A stretch of 64,000 nt of DNA. Origin: an uncultured Oscillospiraceae bacterium. Lineage in GTDB: Bacteria > Bacillota > Clostridia > Oscillospirales > Ruminococcaceae. Numbering within the stretch: the first letter of the stretch is position 1; each line of letters opens with the position of its first letter. The notes below the pieces were generated by a model, which saw nothing but the letters and a program-made list of their open reading frames with translations, was not told the DNA's origin and searched no databases. A program made the translations under genes and the position numbers. Positions 8,395 to 16,649 of the stretch are shown here, one piece after another. The stretch is from positions 94,655 through 158,654 of the forward strand of contig UQMF01000005.1 in the NCBI GenBank assembly GCA_900542145.1, given 5' to 3'.

Positions 8395-9585
8395 TTATTC
8401 TTCGCCGATGTTTTCAATGGCGTCGGTCATTTCCTGTACCGAAACATCTATGCAATCGAATGCCTGAGTGATCTCGTCAGTGATGGCGTCGATCTTGTCG
8501 CTGAATTTGTCCATGATGTCGCTGCATATCTCGTCAATATCGGTATCTTCGGGACTTCTGCCGCTGAGCGCCTGGCTTATGGCGTTGCTGATCTCCTGCC
8601 CGAGGTTGGAGGAAAGGCTCGTCATGCTGTCGATCTTTCCGGATATTTCGTCCATTATGCTTGAAGTAATGCCGTTAAGAGCGTATGCCTGGTTCTGTAT
8701 ATTTTCGACGCCCTGGAAATTATTGCTGCGGATCATCGGAGCTTCATTGACCTTGCCTGCTCTATTGTGCTTTTCACGTAGTGCACGGGTAGAGTACCAT
8801 TCATTTGTAGGCCAGCCGTCTGCAAACACGATGTTATGCCGCTGCGGACGTTCGCTTTCAAACTCGTCCACGGAGTCCGGCAGGTCTGCATATTCCTCTT
8901 TGGATTTTGCCGTCATGACGGTCATGTATGCCCTCATAGCCGCAAACCGGAGCTGGGTGTATTCGTTGTCCCCGGTGATGAAGGGGATCTCATACAGCTC
9001 CCAGCCGTTGACCTTCTTGAGCGGCTTTATGAAATTGCGGTTGAGGTTATAGGTGTAGCAGTTTTCGCAGTCGTTGTTGTAAACCACTACGAACCGGCAC
9101 ACCTCGTCATTGTTGTCGTTTTCGCCGCCGTTAAGCCAGAATGTGAACATATGCGTGGTGTTTTTCGGCAGGATAAGCTGCTTTGTGACTATTTCGGTCC
9201 AGTTATACCGCCAGTCGCCGATGGTGTAGGCTTCAGCGAGTTTTCCGTCGGGGCCCTGCATGAAGCTGCGGTTCCCGACATTGTTCTTGCAGTCCTTGTT
9301 GAAGCTCCAATCCCTTGCGTTGAAGTAAAGGCGGTTTACCGGCTGCTCCTGCTGTTCCGGGGTATTCTTGATTTCGTTAAGGGTATTTATGTTATCCATC
9401 TTGATGTCCTCCGTAATTACTGCGTCGGACACGCCGTTAAGACGAATAGTGTTGTCGTTCACATAACGTGCCCGACCTTTTTTGACCAGACCCTGCGCCC
9501 GTCTGGGGTAGGTGAGTCCGGAAAATTCTCCGTCCTGCGATAATACAGTGACGGTCTGATGTGCGCTGGCTTCGTTTTTTGTCAT
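8395..9585 (-). CDS. Protein of unknown function with RRXRR-like N-terminus
   Basis: I start at the ATG reading MTKNEASAH because GGAGGGG lies 9 bases upstream. This gives 396 residues. Residues 12-50 read TVLSQDGEFSGLTYPRRA then GLVKKGRARYV and TIRL. This resembles the RRXRR domain found at the N-terminus of IscB/HNH proteins (V-D-G-P--RRA-LL-GRA-V). No HNH or RuvC domain follows. Instead there is a soluble central region (about 85-245, many aromatic residues, probably beta) and an acidic helical C-terminal third (about 270-396) with regular hydrophobic spacing. There is no signal peptide or membrane helix, so it is probably cytoplasmic. A consensus promoter lies at 9676-9705. The function is unknown. 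Confidence 0.7.
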   Translation of the reverse strand: MTKNEASAHQTVTVLSQDGEFSGLTYPRRAQGLVKKGRARYVNDNTIRLNGVSDAVITEDIKMDNINTLNEIKNTPEQQEQPVNRLYFNARDWSFNKDCKNNVGNRSFMQGPDGKLAEAYTIGDWRYNWTEIVTKQLILPKNTTHMFTFWLNGGENDNNDEVCRFVVVYNNDCENCYTYNLNRNFIKPLKKVNGWELYEIPFITGDNEYTQLRFAAMRAYMTVMTAKSKEEYADLPDSVDEFESERPQRHNIVFADGWPTNEWYSTRALREKHNRAGKVNEAPMIRSNNFQGVENIQNQAYALNGITSSIMDEISGKIDSMTSLSSNLGQEISNAISQALSGRSPEDTDIDEICSDIMDKFSDKIDAITDEITQAFDCIDVSVQEMTDAIENIGEE

Positions 9586-9675
9586 GGGTGCCGTCCCCTC
9601 CAACGTGGTTTGTTTTTTTTGTTATGGGTTTTCTCCCCGGCTGCTTTTTTGTCATGTGTGCAGTTCACCAACTTT

Positions 9676-9705
9676 ATTCTACCATAAACGGCGGAAGTAT
9701 GTCAA
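9676..9705 (-). promoter_or_regulatory. Promoter of the RRXRR-like gene
   Basis: On the minus strand TTGACA (9700-9705), 18 bases, TAGAAT (9676-9681). The leader contains related short segments around CAT-ACAAAAAA at about 9574-9654, suggesting a small duplication. Confidence 0.7.
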
Positions 9706-9779
9706 TTGATGTTATATATAAACTTCCCGGCTTTCAGTTGTGTAAAAAAGCAATTTCATTACAATGAGTAAATAAAATC

Positions 9780-9808
9780 TTGACAAACAAATTTCATTGT
9801 GCTATAAT
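9780..9808 (+). promoter_or_regulatory. Promoter of the small membrane protein gene
   Basis: TTGACA (9780-9785), 17 bases, TATAAT (9803-9808): a full consensus sigma-A promoter. Confidence 0.88.
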
Positions 9809-9876
9809 AGACGCAGAGTGCATGTATTGTCCGCTGGCGAATATGTGCGCATACGGTCAGATTTTGGAGGTTTAAC

Positions 9877-10170
9877 ATGGTTATTGGTTTGTCATATGTT
9901 TTTGCGGTGGTGATCACTGCGATACTGGCGTGTATTCTATATCCTATAGCAGGAGTGTTCTGGCTCATCGGATTACTCGGGAAGCTCGGCGAAAAGCTGT
10001 TTGAATTCTCGAATCACGCGATAAAGAGCCTGTGGGCGGACATATCCAACAAGAAGATAGTCGATGTATCCGCTCAGAATCAGGACAACCAGCCGGAAGA
10101 ATCCCCGGCGCCCCCTCCGGAGTTCACCGAGCAGGACAAGGAAAGCGCAGTGAACCTTACAAAGCGGTGA
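9877..10170 (+). CDS. Small membrane protein of unknown function
   Basis: A 97-residue protein starting at an ATG behind TTTGGAGG. Residues 2-35 form one or two hydrophobic helices (VIGLSYVFAVVITAILACIL, then AGVFWLIGLLG), followed by a hydrophilic tail rich in Pro, Glu and Gln (about 70-97). It has a perfect promoter and its own terminator, so it is a real monocistronic gene. I do not recognise the family. Confidence 0.65.
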   Translation: MVIGLSYVFAVVITAILACILYPIAGVFWLIGLLGKLGEKLFEFSNHAIKSLWADISNKKIVDVSAQNQDNQPEESPAPPPEFTEQDKESAVNLTKR

Positions 10171-10172
10171 AA

Positions 10173-10207
10173 AAATCGGCTGTGTAGTTTGACTACACAG
10201 CCGATTT
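10173..10207. terminator. Bidirectional terminator between small membrane gene and fucI
   Basis: Fifteen-base perfect stem AAATCGGCTGTGTAG/CTACACAGCCGATTT with a five-base loop. The A-rich and T-rich flanks allow termination from both convergent genes. Confidence 0.85.
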
Positions 10208-10230
10208 CCTATTTACAGTTCAGTGCTCCA

Positions 10231-12015
10231 TTACTTGTACAGCGCCCCGTAAGCCGCGCAAGCCCTGTAGTCCGCGCCCTCCAGGTCGGAGGTGCCGAAT
10301 GCGCTCCATGCGTGCGGACGGAACAGCCTTTCGTCGGAGAGGTTGTGCAGGGAAACGGGAATTCTCAGCATGCTTGCCATCGTGACGAGGTCCTCGCCGA
10401 TGTGCCCGTAGACGAAGCAGCCATGGTTTGCGCCCCAGTTTGCCATGACGTTGTATACGTCGGAAGCCGCCACCTTATCCGGAACGGTGATGGGAGCGAA
10501 CCAGGTGGAGGGCCATGTGGGGTCAGTACGTCCAAGAAGGGTCTTGTTCACTTCCTCGGGGAGTTCCACGGTGTAGCCCTCGATTATCTGGATAGTCGGA
10601 CCGAGGTGCTTTATGTAGTTCACCCGGGCGAAGGTGCAGGGCATAACTCCCTGGGTGGAGTAGCTGGAGGAGAATCCGCCGCCGCGGAAGTAGCCCAGAT
10701 TTGCGCAGGGCCAGGTGGTAGCCTTCAGGCAGGCGTCTATGTCCTTTTCTGTCATATCCCACCAGGGCTTCATCACGCTCTCGCCGTTCTCGTCCTTGAC
10801 CGCGCCGGTGCCGTCAAGCGCCGCAGCGCCGGAGTTTATCAGGTGGATAAATCCGTTTGCCGCCTTTCCGTCGGGAGTCCAGCCGGTAACGCGCTTCACG
10901 GAATCCGGCGACCAGTAGGTGCGAACGTCAGCGAATACCGCTGCGCGTCCGGTCAGCATGTGCAGGAACATCAGAGTGGTTCCGTTGAGGGTGTCGTTCT
11001 CGGTGGCGAACGGAATAGGCTCCCGGGCGCCGTTCCAGTCGAAGGTGGTGTTGAGTATCGCTTCGGTGAAATCCGCGTTGGGCATGAAGTCCGTCCACAT
11101 TCTCTGTCCCTGGAATCCGCCGAGGACTGCGTTCCTGCCCTTTGCTTCCTCCAGCCAGCCCATTTCTGCGAGCTTCGGGTTGCCCTTGAGAATATCGCGG
11201 ATTATGCAGGTCATCTTCGCGATGAACTCCCAGTTCTCCTCCTTTTCCTTTGCGGAGAGGACGGGGCGCATATAGGTCATGCCGGGGGTCGGGTTGATGT
11301 CCACTCCCTCGGGGCACTTTTCCTTTATCCATGCGAGAGCCTTCTTGTATTCAGCCTCGTCATAGATTCCAAGCTTCTCCCGGCGGATTATCTCGGTCAT
11401 GTCTACCCACTCCGGGTGGATACCAAGGTAGTCGCGGAAGAAATCCTCGTTGCAGTAGGCTCCGGCAATACCCATTGCCTGGGATCCTATATTGACATAG
11501 CTTTTGTTTTTCATGTCGCCGATGGCAGCGGCACAGCGTGCGAAGCGGAGTATCTTTTCCTCAACGTCGGAGGGGATCACCGTGTCGTCCGCGTCCTTTA
11601 CGTCATGACCGTAAATTGAGAAGCAGGGCATGCCTATCTGCGCATAGGCGGAATTCGCCGCTGCGAGGAATACCGCGCCGGGGCGCTCGGTGCCGTTGAA
11701 TCCCCATACCGCCTTGATGGTGTTGGGATTCTCGTCGATAACCTGGGTTACATAGCACCAGCAGGGCGTCACGGTCAGCGTCGCCACGATATTCTCGGCG
11801 GCGAACTTGTCGGCGCAGGCTGCGCTCTCTGCAATACCGCCGATGGTGGTGTCGGCGATGACGCATTCCAGCGGCTCCCCGCTGGCGTGGCGCACTCTGG
11901 AGGTGATAAGCTCCGAGGCTGCCTTTGCCATGTTCATGGTCTGGACCTCAAGACTCTCGCGGATACCGAACTGGCGGCCGTCGATGACAGGTCTGATTCC
12001 TATTTTAGCTAACAT
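10231..12015 (-). CDS. fucI: L-fucose isomerase
   Basis: A 594-residue protein, the normal FucI length, which converts L-fucose to L-fuculose (and often D-arabinose to D-ribulose) with Mn2+ in the cytoplasm. Diagnostic stretches are an N-terminal KIGIRPVIDGRQFGIRESLE, TVTPCWCYVTQ, GSQAMGIAGAYCNEDFF, a metal/active-site Glu in FATENDTLNGTT followed by INSGAAALDG, and a C-terminal GANHGCFVYGHIG plus FRPHAWSAFGTSD. The start ATG has AAAGGAAAGAG upstream. No fuculose kinase or aldolase lies nearby, so the rest of the pathway must be elsewhere. The promoter and a possible operator are at 12050-12120. Confidence 0.97.
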   Translation of the reverse strand: MLAKIGIRPVIDGRQFGIRESLEVQTMNMAKAASELITSRVRHASGEPLECVIADTTIGGIAESAACADKFAAENIVATLTVTPCWCYVTQVIDENPNTIKAVWGFNGTERPGAVFLAAANSAYAQIGMPCFSIYGHDVKDADDTVIPSDVEEKILRFARCAAAIGDMKNKSYVNIGSQAMGIAGAYCNEDFFRDYLGIHPEWVDMTEIIRREKLGIYDEAEYKKALAWIKEKCPEGVDINPTPGMTYMRPVLSAKEKEENWEFIAKMTCIIRDILKGNPKLAEMGWLEEAKGRNAVLGGFQGQRMWTDFMPNADFTEAILNTTFDWNGAREPIPFATENDTLNGTTLMFLHMLTGRAAVFADVRTYWSPDSVKRVTGWTPDGKAANGFIHLINSGAAALDGTGAVKDENGESVMKPWWDMTEKDIDACLKATTWPCANLGYFRGGGFSSSYSTQGVMPCTFARVNYIKHLGPTIQIIEGYTVELPEEVNKTLLGRTDPTWPSTWFAPITVPDKVAASDVYNVMANWGANHGCFVYGHIGEDLVTMASMLRIPVSLHNLSDERLFRPHAWSAFGTSDLEGADYRACAAYGALYK

Positions 12016-12049
12016 AGATCTCTTTCCTTTCAGCTGTTTATTCCGTTAA

Positions 12050-12068
12050 TTTCACCCGGTGGGTAAAA
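12050..12068. promoter_or_regulatory. Possible operator in the fucI leader
   Basis: Near-palindrome TTTCACCC GGT GGGTAAAA (7 of 8 arm positions pair) lying between the fucI -10 box and the ribosome site. Its position fits a repressor site. The regulator is not identified. Confidence 0.4.
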
Positions 12069-12091
12069 TCGTTTACATCATGCTGTATACA

Positions 12092-12120
12092 ATTATACCA
12101 AATCTTTTTCTCAAATTCAA
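12092..12120 (-). promoter_or_regulatory. Promoter of fucI
   Basis: On the minus strand TTGAAT (12115-12120), 17 bases, TATAAT (12092-12097). Confidence 0.7.
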
Positions 12121-12140
12121 GGTATTTTTCAAAAATATCA

Positions 12141-12176
12141 TAAAAAATAACCGCCTGTTCAGAACAGACAGGCGGT
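12141..12176 (-). terminator. Terminator of the sufC-sufB operon
   Basis: Stem ACCGCCTGT/ACAGGCGGT (12150-12158 with 12168-12176). On the minus strand it is followed by TATTTTTTATG. Confidence 0.85.
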
Positions 12177-12192
12177 AAACTATTATCCGGAT

Positions 12193-13140
12193 TTACTTCA
12201 GGAATCCTTCGATTATCTTTTCCTCAGCCTCTTCCCGGGTAAGTCCGAGGGAGCAGAGTTTGAGTATCTGCTCTCCGGCAATTTTCCCGATTGCGGCTTC
12301 GTGGATAAGCGCGGCGTCCACGTTTGCAGCATTCAGCGCAGGCTGTGCGTCAACGCGCCCGTGCTCGGCAAGAATCGCGTCGCAGGCGGAATGCCCGGTG
12401 CAGCGGTTGTTGCCCTCAATGACGGAATAGAAAGCCTGATGGGAATTCCCACGGGCAACGGAGCGTGACACCAGGTCAGCGCCGCAGTCCTCGCCGTTAA
12501 GCTCCACCTTGAATTTGGTCACTGCATCCTCGTCGCCGTCGGTCATGATACGCTCCCGGACGACAATTTTCGCGCCCTTGTCCAGTACGGCGGAGGTATT
12601 CCGGGTGGTGCGGTCAACTCCGCGGAGCTGTACCGTGTCCATCTCCAGGTAGGAATCCTCCTTGAGGTAGGCGTCGGTCACGGGGTCTATCTTCCGGAGT
12701 CCTGTGCCCTTTCCGGTGCCGATGTGCTTTTCCTTGTACAGCACTCTTGCGCCCTTTTCAAGGAAGAAGCGGTGGATTCCGTTGTGGCGCGCGGTGTCGG
12801 AGCCGTCGCTGTGTACTCCGCAGCCGGCAACGATGACAACGTCCGCGCCCTCGCCGATGAAAAAGTCGTTATACACCAGGTCGTCCACGCTTGAGTGTGT
12901 GACGCATGCCGGGATATACACGGTTTCGCCCATGGTGCCGGGCTTCACGCGGATATCTATTCCGGGCTTGTCCGTCTTGGAGGTTATTGTAATGTTCTCG
13001 GAGGATTTCCGCCCGGCGCACTGGCTGTTCTGGCGGATATTGTAAGCCCCCTGGAATCCTGTCGTGCTGTCGTAATCCGAGATGACCCTGAGCATTTCCG
13101 CGGTGATCTCGTTGAATTCAGCCTTGTTCTTGTCGCTCAT
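12193..13140 (-). CDS. sufB: SufB/SufD-family Fe-S scaffold (minimal SUF type)
   Basis: The true start is the ATG at 13140, which overlaps the sufC stop as ATGA; the longer frame upstream runs antisense-free inside sufC. The 315-residue protein has the right-handed beta-helix core of the SufB/SufD family (IDIRVKPGTMGETVYIPACV... VVIVAGCGVHSDGSD ... HNGIHRFFLEKGARVLYKEKH) and the C-terminal block GRVDAQPALNAANVDAALIHEAAIGKIAGEQ. That block includes the conserved Glu-Ala-x-Ile-Gly of the SufC-binding end. It is shorter than SufB of the six-gene operon (about 470) and lacks the long N-terminus. With SufC it would form a two-component Fe-S cluster scaffold. Confidence 0.85.
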   Translation of the reverse strand: MSDKNKAEFNEITAEMLRVISDYDSTTGFQGAYNIRQNSQCAGRKSSENITITSKTDKPGIDIRVKPGTMGETVYIPACVTHSSVDDLVYNDFFIGEGADVVIVAGCGVHSDGSDTARHNGIHRFFLEKGARVLYKEKHIGTGKGTGLRKIDPVTDAYLKEDSYLEMDTVQLRGVDRTTRNTSAVLDKGAKIVVRERIMTDGDEDAVTKFKVELNGEDCGADLVSRSVARGNSHQAFYSVIEGNNRCTGHSACDAILAEHGRVDAQPALNAANVDAALIHEAAIGKIAGEQILKLCSLGLTREEAEEKIIEGFLK

Positions 13141-13871
13141 TTGCAGCCGCCTCCGTTCTGGGGTGCAGCCGCCGGGCAGCGCCCCGAAAATTCTCCCTTG
13201 AGCAGCAACGGAAGTATATCCTCGCGCTTTCCGCTGGTGCGTATCTTTCCGTCCGCCACCACGACTATCTCGTCGGCGATGGACAGAATGCGCTCCTGGT
13301 GCGAGATTATCACCAGGGAGCCGCTGGTGCTGCTGCGGATATCCTCGAAGGTTTCCACCAGCCGCGCGAAGCTCCACAGGTCGATCCCCGCCTCCGGCTC
13401 ATCGAATACGGACAGCTTTGCGTTCCGGGCGAGCACGGTGGCTATTTCAATACGCTTCGCCTCGCCGCCGGAGAGCGCAGCGCTCATCTCGCGGTCGATG
13501 TATTCCTCGGCGCACAGTCCGACCTTGCCGAGAAGCGCGCAGGTTTCCTCTGCGGCAAGCTTCTTCCCAGCGGAAAGCTCCAGCAGGTCGCGCACGGTAA
13601 GTCCCTTGAAGCGCACCGGCTGCTGGAATGCGTATGCAATCCCCAGCTTTGCGCGCCCGGTGATGTCCACGTCCGTGATATCCGTCCCGTCCAGGATTAT
13701 TCTGCCGCCGGTGGGCTTTTCCACCCCGGCGATGAGTTTGGCAAGCGAGGTCTTTCCGCCGCCGTTGGGTCCGGTGATCACGGTGAGCCTGCTGTCAAGC
13801 CTGCAGCTTATGCCATCTATTATTGTATCGCCGTCCGGTATTTTCCAGACCAGCTCTTTAAGTTCCAGCAA
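13137..13871 (-). CDS. sufC: SufC-like Fe-S assembly ATPase
   Basis: A 244-residue soluble ABC ATPase beginning at TTG 13871, with AAAGGAG eight bases upstream. Walker A GPNGGGKTSLAK is at about 34-45, the Q-loop is in FQQPVRFKGL, the signature LSGGEAKRIEIA at about 133, and Walker B ends KLSVFDEPEAGIDLW, the form typical of SufC. It energises the SufB-type scaffold encoded by the overlapping downstream gene. No sufS, sufU or sufD follows, so the cysteine desulfurase must be elsewhere. The promoter is at 13900-13928. Confidence 0.9.
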   Translation of the reverse strand: MLELKELVWKIPDGDTIIDGISCRLDSRLTVITGPNGGGKTSLAKLIAGVEKPTGGRIILDGTDITDVDITGRAKLGIAYAFQQPVRFKGLTVRDLLELSAGKKLAAEETCALLGKVGLCAEEYIDREMSAALSGGEAKRIEIATVLARNAKLSVFDEPEAGIDLWSFARLVETFEDIRSSTSGSLVIISHQERILSIADEIVVVADGKIRTSGKREDILPLLLKGEFSGRCPAAAPQNGGGCK

Positions 13872-13899
13872 TTTTATCGCTCCTTTCAGCTATTATATT

Positions 13900-13928
13900 A
13901 TTGTACCACAACCGTGACATTATGTCAA
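13900..13928 (-). promoter_or_regulatory. Promoter of sufC-sufB
   Basis: On the minus strand TTGACA (13923-13928), 17 bases, TACAAT (13900-13905). No IscR-like box recognised. Confidence 0.75.
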
Positions 13929-13946
13929 CGAAAAAAATGAAATTAC

Positions 13947-14804
13947 TCAGCCGTTCCTGCCGTTGACACGTTTTCTGTATTCGGTTGGGGAGAATCCGGT
14001 GTGGCGGCGGAACAGCCGGCTGAAATACAGCGGATCTTCGTATCCCACGGCGGCGGCTACCTCGGTAATGTTGCAGCGCGTGGATTCAAGCAGGCTCTGG
14101 GCGTTCGCCATGCGCAGCGACAGTATGTACTGCATCGGCGTTTGCTTTACCGTCTGCCGGAAGCTGCGTATGAACCAGCAGGCGGACATGTGGTGCTCCG
14201 CCGCGTATTCCTCGATGTTTATCTGCCGGTGGTAGTTCTCGTTGAAGTAGTGCGTGGCTCGGTCTATCTCGCTGAGCGTTCCGTCATCGCGGCTGCCCTC
14301 GGTCAGGCAGCGGTTGATCACGATGAACACATGGCGGAGCATCAGCGCCAGCAGTTCCTCGTAATTCTGGCGGCACAGCTGCAGTTCCTGTATCATCTGG
14401 CGGTACAGCCACTGGATATCCGGCGAGGAGCCGACGGTGAACACGTTGTCGCTCTCCGGCAGCTCATAGTAGCGAAGCAGTTCCGCAGCGTCGCGCCCGG
14501 TGAAATGCACCCAGAACACCTCCGTTCGGTCGGCGGCGCGGTAATAGTAGTGCTGCGGCTCGTCCGGGCGGTAGAGTATCATGCTCCCCTCGCCCAGGAC
14601 GCGTTTCCTGCCGCCGATGGTGAAATACCCCTTTCCCTTGGCAATGTAGAGCAGCTGAAAATCCTTTCTGCCTGAGGGTCTGTCGGTGTGAAACTCCGAC
14701 CGGGTGATTATCCGGTAGTATCCGCAGCTGCGAACGATAAGGGAGCGGCTGTCGTCCGCGATATCCGCAAGGGAATTGTGAAGGTATGCTACGTTGGCGT
14801 ACAT
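13947..14804 (-). CDS. AraC-family transcriptional regulator
   Basis: A 285-residue regulator with an N-terminal cupin-like ligand domain (about 25-160, with GKGYFTIGGRKRVLGEGSMI and YRPDEPQHYYYRA) and a C-terminal double helix-turn-helix (about 185-283: INIEEYAAEHHMSACWFIRS ... ITEVAAAVGYEDPLYFSRLF, ending TGFSPTEYRK). It is divergent from galT, across a 160-base region holding both promoters and a strong palindrome. It is therefore a candidate sugar-responsive regulator of galT; the effector is unknown. The start ATG has AAGGAAG about 10 bases upstream. Confidence 0.9.
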   Translation of the reverse strand: MYANVAYLHNSLADIADDSRSLIVRSCGYYRIITRSEFHTDRPSGRKDFQLLYIAKGKGYFTIGGRKRVLGEGSMILYRPDEPQHYYYRAADRTEVFWVHFTGRDAAELLRYYELPESDNVFTVGSSPDIQWLYRQMIQELQLCRQNYEELLALMLRHVFIVINRCLTEGSRDDGTLSEIDRATHYFNENYHRQINIEEYAAEHHMSACWFIRSFRQTVKQTPMQYILSLRMANAQSLLESTRCNITEVAAAVGYEDPLYFSRLFRRHTGFSPTEYRKRVNGRNG

Positions 14805-14827
14805 GTCGGCACTTCCTTTCTGCTGTT

Positions 14828-14856
14828 ATTATAACATGCCGCCGCGGATTTTTCAA
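14828..14856 (-). promoter_or_regulatory. Promoter of the AraC gene
   Basis: On the minus strand TTGAAA (14851-14856), 17 bases, TATAAT (14828-14833). Confidence 0.7.
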
Positions 14857-14902
14857 TAGCGTCTGTATTGTTTTGTCCATGTTTTGTGCAATTGTGTTCA
14901 TG

Positions 14903-14929
14903 GCATACTGCCCGGCGGTATGCTACAAT
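14903..14929 (+). promoter_or_regulatory. galT promoter with overlapping palindrome
   Basis: A -10 box TACAAT at 14924-14929 is preceded directly by an almost perfect 21-bp palindrome (14903-14923, arms GCATAC and GTATGC, inner GCC/GGC). The palindrome fills the -35/-10 spacer, and no good -35 box is seen, as expected for an activated or repressed promoter. Confidence 0.6.
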
Positions 14930-14964
14930 AAAGGTATAAAAGCGCTGAAAAAGGAGAGTTACCC

Positions 14965-16458
14965 ATGATTTGTGAAAATGTACAGAAGCTTATTGATTAC
15001 GCGCTGGCGAACAGTCTCATCACCCGGGACGATGAATACGTTGTCCGCAACCAGCTGATGGAAGCGCTGAAGCTGACCGACTGGCAGGAGTGCACCGGAA
15101 ATTACTCCGGCGAGAGCATAGACGATATCCTGGCTCCGCTGATCTCCTATGCTGTTGAGAACGGAATGATCGCGGACACCGCGAATTCACGGGACCTGTT
15201 CGACACAAAGCTGATGGGGATACTCACCCCCATGCCCAGAGAGATCATCGCGGAATTCCGCCGGCTGTATGCGGAATCCCCGAAGAAGGCGACCGACTGG
15301 TATTTCGGCATCAGCCAGAAGCTGAACTACGTCCGCGCCGGAAGAATAGCAAAGGACATGAAGTGGCGGTACGACTGCGAATATGGCACCCTGGACATCA
15401 CGATAAACTGCTCCAAGCCTGAGAAAGATCCCCGGGACATCGCAGCGGCGCGCAACCAGAAGGCTTCCGCATATCCGAAGTGCCAGCTCTGCCCTGAGAA
15501 CGCCGGATTCCCCGGACATGCGACCCACCCGGCGCGCCAGAACCTGCGCCCGGTTCCGCTGACCGTCAACGGCGAGGGGTGGCAGATACAGTATTCTCCA
15601 TATGGCTACTACAACGAGCACTGCATTGTTTTCAATGAGAAGCATATTCCGATGAAGATAGACCGCTCCGTGTTCGACAAGCTTTTCGACATCATCGACT
15701 ACCTGCCGCATTACATGGTCGGCTCCAATGCCGATCTGCCGATAGTCGGCGGCTCGATACTCAGCCACGAGCACTTCCAGGGCGGCGGCTACACTTTCGC
15801 GATGGCAAAGGCTCCGGTGGAAACTCCGTTCAGCATTCCGGCATATCCGAACGTGGAAGCCGGGATACTCAAGTGGCCGATGTCAGTTATCCGCGTATCC
15901 TCCACCGACCGTCACCAGCTGGCGGAGTGCTGCAACGATATTCTGGTTAAGTGGCGCGCCTACTCCGACGAGAGCGCGTTCATCTTCGCGGAAACCGACG
16001 GAGTTCCGCACAACACTATAACGCCCATCGCTCGCAGGAACGGCGACAAGTACGAATGCGACCTGGTGCTGCGCAATAACATCACCACCGAGGACAGACC
16101 CCTGGGCGTATTCCACCCGAAGCCCTCTCTCCACCACATCAAGAAGGAGAACATCGGACTCATCGAGGTCATGGGACTTGCGGTGCTGCCCTCCAGACTG
16201 TCCAAGGAGATGGTAATGCTGGAGAAGGCGATGCTGGGCGGCGAGGATCTCCGTGGTATTCCGGAACTTACCTGCCACGCAGAGTGGGCGGCGGACGTCC
16301 TGGCAAGACACCCGGAGTTCAGCGAGGGCACGGCGCGTGGTATCCTCGAGCAGGAGATCGGCAGGGTGTTCCTGGAGGTCCTGGAGGACGCTGGAGTTTA
16401 CAAGCGCACCCCCGAGGGACAGGCGGCGTTCATGCGGTTCGTGGATTCCGTAAGATAA
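14965..16458 (+). CDS. galT: Galactose-1-phosphate uridylyltransferase, type 2
   Basis: A 497-residue protein of the second GalT family, the long Firmicute form. It exchanges UMP between UDP-glucose and galactose-1-phosphate in the Leloir pathway. Recognisable segments are an N-terminal helical VQKLIDYALANSLITRDDEY, then AYPKCQLCPEN, the histidine-rich active region SILSHEHFQGGGY and GVFHPKPSLHHIKKENIGLI. The start ATG has AAAGGAGAG upstream. galK and galE are not adjacent. Expression is probably controlled through the palindrome overlapping its promoter. Confidence 0.93.
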   Translation: MICENVQKLIDYALANSLITRDDEYVVRNQLMEALKLTDWQECTGNYSGESIDDILAPLISYAVENGMIADTANSRDLFDTKLMGILTPMPREIIAEFRRLYAESPKKATDWYFGISQKLNYVRAGRIAKDMKWRYDCEYGTLDITINCSKPEKDPRDIAAARNQKASAYPKCQLCPENAGFPGHATHPARQNLRPVPLTVNGEGWQIQYSPYGYYNEHCIVFNEKHIPMKIDRSVFDKLFDIIDYLPHYMVGSNADLPIVGGSILSHEHFQGGGYTFAMAKAPVETPFSIPAYPNVEAGILKWPMSVIRVSSTDRHQLAECCNDILVKWRAYSDESAFIFAETDGVPHNTITPIARRNGDKYECDLVLRNNITTEDRPLGVFHPKPSLHHIKKENIGLIEVMGLAVLPSRLSKEMVMLEKAMLGGEDLRGIPELTCHAEWAADVLARHPEFSEGTARGILEQEIGRVFLEVLEDAGVYKRTPEGQAAFMRFVDSVR

Positions 16459-16465
16459 AATATGT

Positions 16466-16495
16466 ACGGGAGGGTTTTGCCCTCCTGTTTTTGTT
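16466..16495 (+). terminator. Terminator of galT
   Basis: GGGAGGG/CCCTCCT stem with a TTTTG loop, followed by GTTTTTGTTT. Confidence 0.75.
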
Positions 16496-16560
16496 TCAGT
16501 TTGGATAAAACATACAAAATCCGCGTCAGCGCGGCAAAATATTATATCCATATTCTTCTA

Positions 16561-16588
16561 TTGACTTTTGCGTAAAAAGATGTATAAT
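16561..16588 (+). promoter_or_regulatory. Promoter of alaS
   Basis: TTGACT (16561-16566), 16 bases, TATAAT (16583-16588). The leader to the start at 16650 is only about 55 bases and too short for a T-box. Confidence 0.7.
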
Positions 16589-16649
16589 AAATATGTATGC
16601 GTATTCCATAAGGGACTACTATATCTTATACAAAAAAGAGGACAAAAAT

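Noticed and set aside
10189..11619. 476-codon plus-strand frame opposite fucI
   Set aside because: It is antisense to a clear L-fucose isomerase, has no ribosome site and no recognisable motif; it arises from codon bias.
12895..13917. 340-codon plus-strand frame opposite sufC and sufB
   Set aside because: Overlaps two confidently assigned genes and their promoter; no motif.
16459..16649. Possible T-box leader before alaS
   Set aside because: The region holds the galT terminator and a promoter only about 60 bases before the start; no T-box sequence or antiterminator pairing.
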